From Melastoma dodecandrum (Eukaryota; Streptophyta; Magnoliopsida; Myrtales; Melastomataceae): 64,000 bases of DNA. The stretch spans positions 682,001-746,000 of the forward strand of contig JARUPY010000321.1 in NCBI GenBank assembly GCA_029817715.1, given 5' to 3'. Positions within the stretch are counted from its first letter, which is position 1, and every line of letters starts with the position of its first letter. The position numbers and the translations under genes were made by a program. This document shows positions 36,470-47,897 of this stretch, piece by piece. The notes below the pieces were generated by a model that was not told the origin of the DNA, made no database searches, and saw only the letters and a list, made by a program, of their open reading frames with translations.

Positions 36470-39039
36470 CTAGTTTTCTTCGACCAAATGTCGATGATCA
36501 GCAGCAATTGTTATTACCTTATCCTGGGCAGAAGCGAGATCATTCACCTTCGAAGAAAACTCTCTCCACTGCCTGTCGTCCAAAAGAACCTTCTCCCAGT
36601 CTTCCCAAGATTTCCAGAATGATTCCTTGAAGCTTTGACAAATGCCTAGCAAGTTAATAGGCGCCTTGACATGTCTTTCAATGGCGTCGATGGCTCGGAA
36701 GATCTCATCGAAATTGGACTTCGATGGTTCTTCACGACGTAACGCTTCAAGTAATCTCAGTGCAAGCAAGGAAGGGTCGTTTGGGTCGATACTCATCTGA
36801 CTCACGTTGCCCGATGAGGGAGTGTGACTGGCGTTCACTGAGACCTTCATTGGTGATGATTCCAAGTTATGTTGTTCCCAAGTAATACATATTTTAATTA
36901 ACATTTTTTGCAACAAAATATGCAGCGAAACTCCTTACCCGAAGTTGGTCGAACCATTCCGCTAAAATGGGGTCATCTAATCCTCTAAATGCTTCTGGCA
37001 TTCCACACCCTGTATCGACAATCCCAAGAGGCATAATGTTCGTCGAGGAAGGCACCACATCTACCAGGGGGCACTCATTATTCCCCGAAGACGGGACTTG
37101 ACACCCTACATCAACGTTCTTGGGAAGCACCCCCTCTGTTTGTTGAGGAATTTCCACCTGCGAAGGGTTTTTCGGATAAGAGTTAACGAGGGCATCGTCA
37201 CGTTCAAAGGATGTGACTGGAATGATTCACTCAGGAACTTATTCTTCGATGGTCGGATCAGAAGAAATCGAATAGACCTGAGTATGTAAAGAGTTAAGTA
37301 AAATTCAGATTTACTTGAAGAAAATTTGAAAGATATACCTCTACTTCTCGTGCAAAATCCACATATTGGGGAGCATCTTCATTAACGTTTCCAACAACCT
37401 TCTCAGTCGAACTTTCTTTAGAAACGTCCCTTGCTGTTCTCTCGGTTGCATCTTCGACAATGGAAGGAGGATCTTCCGCTTGAGGCGAAGGCGGTGTGAA
37501 CAAGTCCTCGTAATCGACCTTCGCATGCTAAATGAGTTCAAAATTCAAACATGTTTTATCCTGACATCAATTCCCATCTTACCATATCAAACTCTTGATC
37601 TTTCTCCAGTGACTCTGGAGGGACTCCTTCCTCTTCGGTAATCAGAGGGTCGGCAGTTGAAGGGTTCGCTGTTGGGGGATCTATTTCGATTGTGTCATCC
37701 CCTTGTTGAAGATCTTCCTCGGCAATTGGAGCAGGCTTCTTCTTTCTAGGCCGCCAATGGAGTACCTCCTCTACAATTTCCTCAGACGATTCACCTCTGC
37801 TGATCGAAGAGTCTTGAGTGTTGGGTTTTTTCGATGTATCCACCTGCGGCACTTGTTTTCTCTTTAATCTTCCTTTTCCAGTAGGGACAGAGGGGGGTTA
37901 CATTGTCTAGCGCCCCTGTAAACATTCTTTTTTTTTATCAGAATCAATAAAAGTAAATATCAAGAGTTCATGAGTAATACCTGGCATCAACGATTTCTCG
38001 TGCTTCCCGATGAGACCACTAGGGAAGTCATCTTTTTCTACCATTTGTTCTGCTCCCTTCCTAGGGAATTGAGTTGTCGCTAGTATTTTCTTGAAGGTCC
38101 TTTTCCAACAAAAATCGAACGTTGCGGTTGCGCTATAACGTTCTAAGTTTTCAGCAAACGTAACTCTGCAGATCGATCGATCCAAGGTGCTGAACAGCTG
38201 TAGAAGTAGAGTGAGTTTGTTGTCGATAGATAGTGTAACTTGCCACTAGTATCACCTGGTCAGCGTACGAGGAATCGATGCTGGCGCGTTTCTTGAGGTT
38301 GGTATTGAAAGAATCGATGAAAGGGTAGGGGCAACTCCGAGCAAATCCGAGCTGTCATGCCACGAACTGATGACTATAAACTTCGACGAAAAATTCTTTG
38401 CCATCGCAACCAACCAAGTCTCGCGGAATTAACACTTGATCCCAAAACGAGTTTGGTTTCGAGGTCTGTCGAAGCTTACACAGGTTGACGCTTTGAAGGA
38501 GAGGTTGCCAACAGGGCTTGCCGAACTTTAGGAGTCGATTAAGACACCCAGTAGCAAAGTCCTTTCTCCAGTTCTCGTAACGAAAGAAGCGAATGATTTC
38601 AAACCCATAGAAAGTTTCAAATTCATCATCCGTCGATAACTAGAAGTCATGCAGACCAGGAATGTACATGTGTGCCCATGATGAGGTGATCCACAATGGG
38701 CCCGACGTTGGTCTAGTAGGGAACGCCCCTGGATTCTTCGAATCGACCGCAACAGCTTCGAAGTGAGATCGATAAATCAGGCTGACAAGAAACTGAGCCA
38801 TCACCGTTGGTTCTGTCACTTTCACTAAGCAATTCGCTACTGGTGCCATGTGCTGTAGCGACTATTTAATGCGACGGCAATAGATGTACTTCGCAAGCCA
38901 TTCGATCATGAATTGGTATTTCTCCTAGTTGTCCCATTTCTCTGGACCCTCCTCCAGATGTTCTTTGATGATATAGCCAAGATGTTGTCCTTTTACGAAT
39001 TTGAAGTCGTCGGCTCCTTCTATCAATCTGACAGGCTGC
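36470..39039 (-). pseudogene. Antisense plant-mobile-domain gene, copy 2 (N-terminus lost)
   Basis: Collinear with copy 1: minus-strand frames 38849-38640 (FLVSLIYRSHFEA, GPLWITSSWAHMY), 38185-37907, 37852-37556, 37503-37294, 37157-36894 and 36916-36470. The last block extends further than copy 1 and looks coiled-coil (Glu/Lys-rich). GT-AG introns are visible at about 37980-37916, 37582-37528 and 37338-37279. The N-terminal third is missing because about 660 bp of host element beside the nested Athila insertion was deleted. The gene's own TATA-like box (49357-49366, minus strand) is now 10 kb away. Confidence 0.65.
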
Positions 39040-40725
39040 TGATAACGCTATGAAAGAAGGGTTATTCCGTATCCCTAATGATGCTTTATTTGGTTAGTCG
39101 TACGAGTATTGATAGGGATTTGGTAGGAATTGAGTGCTTTTTAGTTTAGTTCTATTTTAAGTCGATTTTTGTTATTTTCGTAGTTTTTGAATCTATTTTG
39201 ATTTGAATCGTTGATTTTGTTGATGCCTCCTGATTTGTCGTGTTTTAATGCAGGAAAATGAAGGAGATGAAGCTTGGACGAAGTAAAGTGCAGATGAGCC
39301 AAAATTGGACAGAGAGCAGAAAGACGCGTCCCTCTGTTCTCAGGGACGCGTCCTTGGGAGTTCTGTGGATTCAAGTGACCACCCGACGAACTTATTTCCA
39401 AATCGCTCATTGAGTCTTCAAGTCTTCCTGAGACTGCATTATGAAGAAATAGAGGATCAACTAGACATTTATTTTAGGTTATTTTATTTTATTCTCCATA
39501 GAAATATTATTTAGATTTGGAGAATCTTAGGAAATCTTTCTAGATGGGAATAATATATTCTGTTTTTAGAGGAACCTTAGGGGTCTTATTTTGGGGGGAG
39601 ATAGGGAGGAGACATTCGACTCGAAAACGGAGAAAGAAGTGACGGCTAGGGTTGAAGCGGAGATCGGGACGAGGCTACTACTTCTTGGATCGGAAGATCG
39701 GGAGGGCATTTCTCTTCTCTTTCCCTTTGATTGCTTTGTTGTTATCATTTTCTCTTGAACTTGGATTGAATTTCTTTTACGTTATGAACTAATTCCGTTT
39801 TCTAGGACTTCAATGGAACTTAACGACTTTATTTAACGAGTGAATTCCTTTTCTCCGTGTTATTCAAATTCACGTGGTTACTTATTCATATATTGATCTT
39901 AATGCGATTAATTCAGTGATCACCAATTAATTTGATCTGGAAACCTATTCGGGCTTGGAAAAGTTGTTTGGGTTAAGATGTGGATTGAATAGCCTAAGTT
40001 AGTGTCACGTTGGAAAACTGAGCTAACTCGCGACAAGGATAGGAATATACTGAATCGCCTTAGGTAGCCATTTATGGTTGTTGCATAATGGGTTCCCACT
40101 AGTTAATTGCCTAGGAATAGAGTGATTAGCTCGATACAGGGAATACGTCCTTAGAGCACTCGGGAGAGGCGTAGGGAGATAATCGAACCTTAGGTTAGTT
40201 ACTTGATAATTTGAAAACTGGAGAAAGGAAGGAACGAGTTAGATAATTCGTTAGGGGAAGTTGAGAGTCCTAGGCTTTTACTATTTGATAGAATTATTGT
40301 TTATTTTGCATTCTATTTTTCTGTTTCATTCTCATTCCATCTTGTTCGACTTGACCTCGATAACTTTAAACATGCAACCGTTATGAATTTTTCTGTGTTG
40401 ATTCTCTATGGGAACGACCTCTACTTACCCTATCTATGAGTTAGTTAGGTTTGTTAGAGTATTTAATTTGCCGCCTTCGACAAGCGAGATCAAATTTTAG
40501 TCCCAGGCTTTTACTATTTGATTTGAATTATCGTTTATTTGCATTCTATTTTTCTGTTTTACTCTCATTCCATCTTGTTCGACTTGACCTCAATAACGTT
40601 AAACATGCAACCGTTAGGAATTTTTCTCTGTTGATTCTCTATGGCAGCGACCTCTACTTACCCTATCTACAAGTTAGTTAGGTTTGTTAGAGTATTTAAT
40701 TTGCCGCCTTCGACAAGCGAGATCA
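39040..40725 (+). repeat. 5' LTR of Athila element, with internal duplication
   Basis: Starts TGATAACGCTATG, ends CAAGCGAGATCA. It is about 235 bp longer than the 3' LTR because of a tandem duplication (units 40266-40498 and 40499-40731). It carries a pair of GACGCGTC palindromes at about 39323-39352. Confidence 0.88.
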
Positions 40726-40731
40726 AATTTT
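40266..40731 (+). repeat. Tandem duplication of LTR end, 2 x 233 bp
   Basis: Unit 1 begins AGTCCTAGGCTTTTACTA, unit 2 AGTCCCAGGCTTTTACTA. Both end with GACAAGCGAGATCAAATTTT, so each contains the LTR terminus plus the first bases after it. The 3' LTR has a single unit. Confidence 0.9.
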
Positions 40732-40748
40732 GGCGTCGTTGCCGGGGA
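40731..40748 (+). other. Primer-binding site of Athila element
   Basis: TGGCGTCGTTGCCGGGGA matches the tRNA-Asp-complementary site usual for Athila-type elements (TGGCGCCGTTGCCGGGGA) with one C-to-T change. Confidence 0.85.
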
Positions 40749-40848
40749 ATCAAATTTGAGATATTTTCTTTTCTACTGTCATCACGTTTATCTATTTGAC
40801 GTTCAAGTTGTTTAATTTTCTTTACTCTTTTCTGTTGATATTAGGTGT

Positions 40849-42745
40849 ATGCGTCGAACTCGAATCACAGAAACTCTCCCTTTTATTCCTGAAATCGAAA
40901 GGACTTTCCATAGACTGGTTCGTTAGAAAGCTAGTGCACAACAAAGCAACATGGACGGAAACCTAATTCTAACTCAATAGAACGAGAGACAGCGGGACAT
41001 TGATAACAGGCCGATGGTGGAATTCACTTCAGCAAAACCTCACATTAACCGGTTCTACATCGTTGCGCCTGCGATTCAAGCTCGGGACTATTAGATAAAG
41101 ACATCGGTGATTCAAATGATTCAGAATACAGTGATGTTTCGAGGAACACCGATCAAGGATCCACATGAGCATTTGAGAAAGTTCTTAAGTATATGCGACA
41201 GTTTCCGGCAAAATGGAGTGCCACAGGATGCAGTTCGATTGAAGTTATTTCCCTTCTCCTGAAGGACAGAGCATGGAGTTGGCTGAACTCGCTACCGGCT
41301 GGATCAATTAGTACCTGGGAACAGATGGAAGAAGCATTCTTAGACCAATATTTCCCGCCATCTAATATATCACAGATGAGGAATAAAATCAGCACATTCT
41401 AGCAACATGAGACAGAAACTTTCGTGGAGGCATGGGAGCACTTCAAAAATTTATTAATTCAATGCCCATATCATGATTTACCGGGATGGCGACAACTGGA
41501 AGCTTTTTACAATGGGTTGACGGAAACATCGCGCAAGGACCTCAACTTAGCGTCGAACGGATCATTCCTACGAAAATCATATGCGGAAGGAAGAGAGCTT
41601 CTGGAAACTATGAGGAGGACTTGTGTACGAAGTCAATCATCTGACCGGATAAATGGTAAAAAGATTACGGGTGTTCATGAACTCGATGCACTCACGTCTA
41701 TTCAAGCACATATATCGGCGTTGGCTAAGAAGTTCGACTCGGTGAATGTACAGTCCATTTAAAATACAACTAAATGATGTGATATCTGCGGTGGTGGACG
41801 TATAACAGATCAATGTTCTGCTAGCATGGAAGAGGCTAATTTTATTGGAAATCAAAAGAATAATCCTTATTCCAACACGTATAATCCGGGCTAGAGGAAC
41901 CATCCTAATTTTTCTTGGAAAGGGCAACAAACAGTGGATCATCGAGCAACATAACCTCCGGGGTTTCAGCAACCCAAAGCCCGAGAACCAGAAAAGAAGA
42001 CGAATTTTGAGGATTTGATGATGAAGTACATGGCGAATGAAGATGCCATAATAAAGAATCAAATACCATCAATCAGGAACTTGGAGAATCAAGTCAGTCA
42101 GCTCGCTCAAGCTTTGAATTCGCGTCAACAAGGAGGTTGCCAAGTGATACAGAGGTTAATCCACGAGAATATGTTAAAGCAGTAACTTTGAGAAACGGCC
42201 GGGCACTTGAAGAAGTACCACCAAAGATTCGGTCGAGTGACAATAAAAAGTCAAGTGAGATTAGTGATCTTCCACGAGAACTAATCAATGAGGAGGCGAA
42301 CACATCCAGGCTAAACAAAGGACGAGATAAGGAATTTGAGAATTTTCACAGAAACGAGAAGGACGTGTCCTCCGGATTTGAAGGACGCGTCTCTGAACAT
42401 TCTGTGGAAGAAGCAGCGTAGAAGGACACAACCTTGCCATCTGAAGGACGTGTCCTTCTCCCAACTGAACAACTACATCGTCCCACTTGGATAATACCCA
42501 ACATGGGGAAGCTAGAACGACCACCACTTCCATTCCCTCAAAGAGCTAAGAAGCATGATGAAGCCCAATTCCGTAAGTTTCTCGACGTGTTTAAGAAACT
42601 CCATATTAACATTCCTTTTGCAGAAGCTCTTGAGCAGATGCCGAGCTATGTCAAGTTCATGAAGGACATTCTATCGAAGAAAAGAAGGTTAGGTGAGTTT
42701 GAAACTGTTGCACTAACAGAAGAATGCAGTGCCATCTTGCAATGA
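40849..42745 (+). pseudogene. gag of Athila element
   Basis: From ATG 40849 (MRRTRITETLPF) the frame is broken by TAG codons where Gln is expected and by a frameshift near 41255. Frames 41193-41402 (LKDRAWSWLNSLPAGSIS, EAFLDQYFPPS) and 41424-41762 (AFYNGLTETSRKDLNLASNG) are the Athila gag core. 42137-42421 and 42434-42745 cover the gag-protease linker, including two copies of the GGACGYGTCC-type module that encode EGRV. Confidence 0.8.
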
Positions 42746-42823
42746 AAACTTCCTCTTAAACTAAAAGATCCAGGTAATTTAACTATCCCTTGTACTATCG
42801 GCTCACAATTTCACGGTAAGGCT

Positions 42824-43642
42824 TTGTGTGATCTTGGCGCAAGTATCAATCTTATGCCTTTATCTGTATACCATGAGTTAGGTTTGGGGGAAGTGAAACC
42901 TACGTCTGTGACATTGCAATTAGCTGATAGATCAATAACATATCCTAGATGTATTGTTGAAGATGTGCTTGTTAAGATGGATAAGTTTATCTTTCCAGCG
43001 GATTTCGTAGCTTTAGATTTTGAGAAAGATAAGAATATCCCAATCATCTTAGGAAAGCCATTCTTGGCAACTGGTAGAGCCCTCATTGATGTTCAAAAGG
43101 GTGAATTGACCATTCGGGTTAATGATCAGGAGGTAACCTTTAATGTTTTAAAATCGATGAAATGCCCGAGTGAACCTGATGAATGCTTTCTTATTGATGT
43201 TTTGAATAGGTACGCTACCGAGATGCCTTATGATGATCCACTTGAAATTGTAATGAATTCAATGTCATCCGACAATGAAGAAGTACAAGAAGCGACAAAA
43301 TCAATAGATGCAATACCACACATGTTAAGGGGAGCACATTTTGAAGCTTTGGAGAGGCCGCATAATCCAATGAGACCATCGAATGAAGAACCGCCCCAAT
43401 TAGAGCTAAAACTATTACCTGAACACCTGAGGTATGCATATCTTGGAAGTAATGAAGCTCTACCCATTATTATTTCATCGGCATTAACAGTGACACAGGA
43501 AGAAAAATTATTTCGAGTCTTGAGGGAATATAAACAAGCATTAGGGTGGACAATTGTTGATATTCGAGGTATCAGTCCGTCAATTTGCATGCACAAGATT
43601 CTATTAGAAGAAAACCATAAGGTTTCGGTGGAGAATCAATGA
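42824..43642 (+). pseudogene. Protease region of Athila element
   Basis: The 272-codon frame starts at the aspartic protease site CDLGASINLMPLSVYHELGL and continues to ILGKPFLATGRALIDVQKGE. It then runs through the linker into the RT N-terminus (RGISPSICMHKILLEE). It is interrupted by a TGA at 43640-43642 in a position where Arg (CGA) is likely. Confidence 0.85.
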
Positions 43643-43657
43643 CGACTCAACCTGAAC

Positions 43658-44518
43658 ATGAAGGAAGTAGTCAAGAAGGAAATCATCAAATGGCTTGATG
43701 CAGGTATAATATATCCGATTTCTGACAGTTCTTGGGTGAGTCCTGTGCAGTGTGTACCTAAGAAAGCTGGGATGACCGTTGTCTCCAATGAAAAGAATGA
43801 GCCCATTCCCACGCGAACGGTGACTGGTTGGCGGGTTTGCATGGATTATAGGAAGTTGAATAAAGCCACAAGAAAGAATCATTTTCCACTTCTGTTTATA
43901 GATCAAATGTTAGATCGTCTGGCAGGTAAAGGATTTTATTGTTTTTTAGATGGTTATTCTGGATATAACCAAATTACCATAGCCGCAGAAGATCAAGAAA
44001 AGACTACTTTTACATGCCCATATGGTACGTTTGCTTTTCGTCGAATGCCTTTTGGTCTATGTAATGCCCCAGCTACGTTTCAGATATGCATGATGGCTAT
44101 TTTTACTGATATGGTTGAGCAGTGCCTTGAAGTTTTTATGGATGATTTTTCCATCTTTGGAATGTCTTTTGATGATTGCTTGACAAATTTAGCTCGTGTG
44201 CTGAAACGTTGTGAAGAAACAAACCTTATTTTAAATTTGAAAAAATGTCATTTTATGGTTCGAGAGGGTATTGTTCTTAGACACATGATATCAAACAAGG
44301 AGATTGAAATGGATCGAGCAAAGATAGAAACAATCGAAAAGTTGTCGCCACCAACATCAGTCAAAGCAATCCGGAGTTTTCTTGGACTTGCAGGATTTTA
44401 CAGAAGATTTATAAAGGATTTTTCCAAAATTTCCAAGCCACTTTGCAATCTCTTAGAAAAGGACGGGTCCTTTATTTTTGATGATGACTGCCTTAGTGCT
44501 TTCAACGAGCTCAAGTAA
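43658..44518 (+). pseudogene. Reverse transcriptase of Athila element
   Basis: The 286-codon frame carries KKEIIKWLDAGIIYPISDS, RVCMDYRKLNKATRKNHFPL, FYCFLDGYSGYNQI, FTCPYGTFAFRRMPFGLCNA and the catalytic box VFMDDFSIFG, then FLGLAGFYRRFIKDFSKI. It ends at a TAA where Gln (CAA) is expected. Confidence 0.9.
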
Positions 44519-45082
44519 AGGTTGATTTCTGTCCCTATAGTTATTGCACCTGATTGAAATTTACCATTTGAACTAATGTGCAATGCAAGCGATTACGCGG
44601 TTGGAGCCATTCTAGGACAAAGAGTGAATAAGGTATTTCATGTCATTTACTATGCGAGTCGAACTCTTGATGATGCTCAAGTAAATTACACTACCACAGA
44701 AAAAGAATTACTTGCGATTGTCTATGCCTTTGATAAATTTCGGAGTTATCTTGTTGGTACGAAAGTTATTGTGTTAACTGACCATTCTGCCATCAAGTAC
44801 TTGATCTCAAAGGAGGAGGCAAAGCCGCGACTTATTAGGTGGGTTATTCCTTTGCAAGAGTTTGACCTTGAAATTAGGGACAGAAAGGGATCCAAGAACC
44901 AACTTGCTGATCATTTATCGAGGTTAGAAAATGCAACTTCATCTCATGACTATGCAGTAATTAATGAGTCATTTCCTGATGAACAATTGTTCGCTATGAA
45001 CAATTTGTCATGCCCTTGGTATGCCAACTTTGTGAATTATATTGTTTCTGACCATATTCCCTCCGACTTTATTCCTCAATAA
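44519..45082 (+). pseudogene. RNase H of Athila element
   Basis: The frame 44576-45082 has [14 protein letters not shown], then [32 protein letters not shown] and [11 protein letters not shown], the usual RNase H blocks. Stops at both ends are single transitions from Trp/Gln codons. Confidence 0.85.
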
Positions 45083-45094
45083 AAGAAGAAATTT

Positions 45095-46297
45095 TTGCAT
45101 GATGTACGCTATTACATGTGGGATGAACCGTTTCTCTTTAAGCATTGTGTTGATCAAGTTATCAGGAGATGTGTGCCAGAGGAAGAAATCAAAGGCACCC
45201 TCGAACATTGCCACTCATCACCCTACGGCGGACACTTTGGAGGAGACCGAACAGCGGCTAAAGTTTTGCAATCAAGATTCTTTTGGCCGACTCTTTTCAA
45301 AGATTCATATAATTTTGTTGCATCTTGTGACAGGTGTCAACGCGTGAGAAACATCACCAGGACACACGAAATGCCGTTGCAAGGCATCCTTGAAGTTGAG
45401 CTCTTCGATGTGTGGGATATCGATTTTATGGGTCTATTTATTTCATCTTTTAATAATAAGTACATCCTTATGGCTATTGATTATGTTTCAAAGTGGGTGG
45501 AAGCAGTAGCTTTGCCTTCTAATGATTCAAAAGGCGTGTGCAAGTTTTTGAAAAAACAGATTTTTACCTGATTTGGCACACCACGGGCTATCATAAGCGA
45601 CGAAGGGATGCACTTCTACAACCGCTATTTTGCTCAACTCCTGAAGAAGTATGGTATCAAGTACAAGATAGCTACAGCGTATCACCCACAGACGAGCGGG
45701 CAAGTCGAAGTCTCTAATCGAGAAATCAAGGGCATTTTAGAGAAACCGGTATGTCCAATGAGGAAGGATTGGTCAACGAAGCTAGACGATGCATTGTGGG
45801 AATACAGGACAACATACAAAAATCCAATTGGGATGTCACCGTACATAATGGTTTTTGGCAAGGCATGTCATCTTCCGGTGGAACTCGAGCACAAAGCGTA
45901 TTGGGCTCTGAAAAAGTTGAACCTAAATCTTAAAGAAGCAGGTGGAAGACGATTACTTCAATTGAATGAGCTCGATGAACTTCGGTTGCAGGCATATGAC
46001 AGTGTGAGAGTGTACAAAGATAAGATAAAGAAATGGCATGATGGTAAGATCATGCCCAGACACTTCGAGACAGGCCAATTGGTATTGTTATTCAACTCTC
46101 GACTCAAATTGTTCCCTGGGAAACTAAAATCGCGATGGCCGGGTCCTTTCCGAGTTGTTGAAGTATTCCCATATGGAGTAATTGAAGTATTAGAAGAGAG
46201 TTCCGGAAGGATATTCAAAGTAAATGGACAACGTCTAAAACATTATCGAGGAATTTTTGACCGTGAAGCATCCTCGATTCACTTAAAAGAGGCTTGA
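45095..46297 (+). pseudogene. Integrase of Athila element
   Basis: Two frames (45095-45571 and 45608-46297). The zinc-binding part is HSSPYGGHFGGDRTAAKVL and CDRCQR. The core gives FDVWDIDFMG, then after a TGA at 45571 (Arg expected before FGTPRA) SDEGMHFYNRYF and SGQVEVSNREIK, so D, D and E are all present. The C-terminal part ends VNGQRLKHYRGIF. Confidence 0.88.
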
Positions 46298-47897
46298 AAA
46301 CGAGAAGAAACTCAAGCTGATGACTATAAATCAAGCCTTTCTCGGGAGGCAACCCAAGTTTATTTTTATTTTTCATTTTCATTGTATTTTTGTATAAGTT
46401 CATCTTTTTATTTTGCTTTTGACAATTTTTATTTTATTTTGCAGAAAATTCAGGGACGTGTCCCTCAAAGGCAAGGACGCGACCTCGGGCATTCTGCGAT
46501 CCTACAGACCCATGGAGGACGCGTCCTCCAATCTGAAGGACGCGTCCCTCTAAAAAAAATAAAAAAATAAATAAAAATAAAAATAAAAAGATATAAAATA
46601 TTTATAAGTTTTTAAGTGACAACCCTAACTCATTTTTCTTCTGTGCAGCCGCCTCACTCCCCCTCTACGGTTGCCGTCGTTGGAGTTGGATCAAGCATAG
46701 ATGAGCGGATGCTTCAATTGGAACTAAATGACGAAATCTGAACGTCATATATAGAGCTGTGCTTCCAGAGGGTGGAGGAAATGTTTCGGTTCCATGGCGC
46801 AGCGTCTTGGATCGACTTTTGAGGAGGAAAATGATGATGATGACAGCGACAACTACCTCGCCCCAGGGGAGTACTTCGTTCCCTTCATCTATTTCTATTC
46901 ATATTTACATCGAGGCGATGTTTAGTCTAGGTTTGGGGGTGCTGCAATTATTCTTCCCTACATTGTTTGGGTTCATTGTCATTTCTATTTTGTCTCTTGA
47001 TTAGTGCTGTTTTGATTTTTAGGTCATTTCTAGAGTAAGTCTAGGTGTGTCTAACGCTTCAGTAGACTTGACGATATCTTCGATGAGCTGACCCTTGTTC
47101 GATGATGTCTTATTATGCACATGCTTACGACTTATGGAAGAGTGAAAATTGTGCTTAATTGAGTGATTAAACTGTTTTTTTTAGTGGGTAAAAATTCCTC
47201 GGTATGGATTGGTAGTGAGTGAAAACAATTCTCGAAATCTAATAACGCATAGTAGTTGGTGTCGAGTGGGGCTGGCTAGGCATTGATTTGAAACAAGTTC
47301 AAAAAAAAGGGTTACCAAGGCTTTGAGTACCGATGTTTAGGCGTGTGAAAATTAAAAAATAAATAAATAAAATTTGATTGCCGCCGAAATATGTACTTGT
47401 GGTGTGAGTCCTTCTAGTGTACTCGAGAATGAGATACGAGGGGTGTTTCATCGCCTAATGCCTTGGTCCAACTTGACCGGGAGTCATTGATCAAATACTC
47501 ATTACATGGGTACACTAGAATGTGAAGAAACATTTAGAGTCGTGTAGCTGAAATAAAAGTTGTGTGAAAAGAAAAATTGTTGAAAATCCTGAGGACGAGT
47601 GGATGATTAGTGTTTGGTTGGTTTCAACAAAGTGCCGGTCTAATATGTTTTATTGGAAGTTTTTAATTGTTGATTTCACTACATGACATACCGAGATGAT
47701 TGTTTCGAACATTACGTGAAGTTCGATCAAATTGAATTGTTTTTCTTGACAAATGACTAGACCAACGGAAGTGAGCATGTGCATTGCTGAGAATAGAGCG
47801 AGGGTTGCTCATATTGGATTGAGTTGGGTATTGCTGAAGAGTTATCTTTGTGTTTTTCTATTTGCTCGAGGACTAGCAAATTGTAGGTTTGGGGGTG
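46298..47897 (+). other. Post-pol region of Athila element
   Basis: About 1.6 kb without a convincing long frame. It contains four GGACGYGTCC-type palindromes or relatives at 46453-46548, a short acidic coding remnant before 46920, and a copy of the purine tract AGGTTTGGGGGTG at 46929-46941. The true tract lies at 47885-47897. No env-like transmembrane frame was identified. Confidence 0.7.

Noticed and set aside
46759..47004. env-like frame in the Athila element
   Set aside because: Only 81 codons. The hydrophobic end comes from T-rich sequence around the upstream purine tract, and the acidic start is the usual short post-pol remnant.
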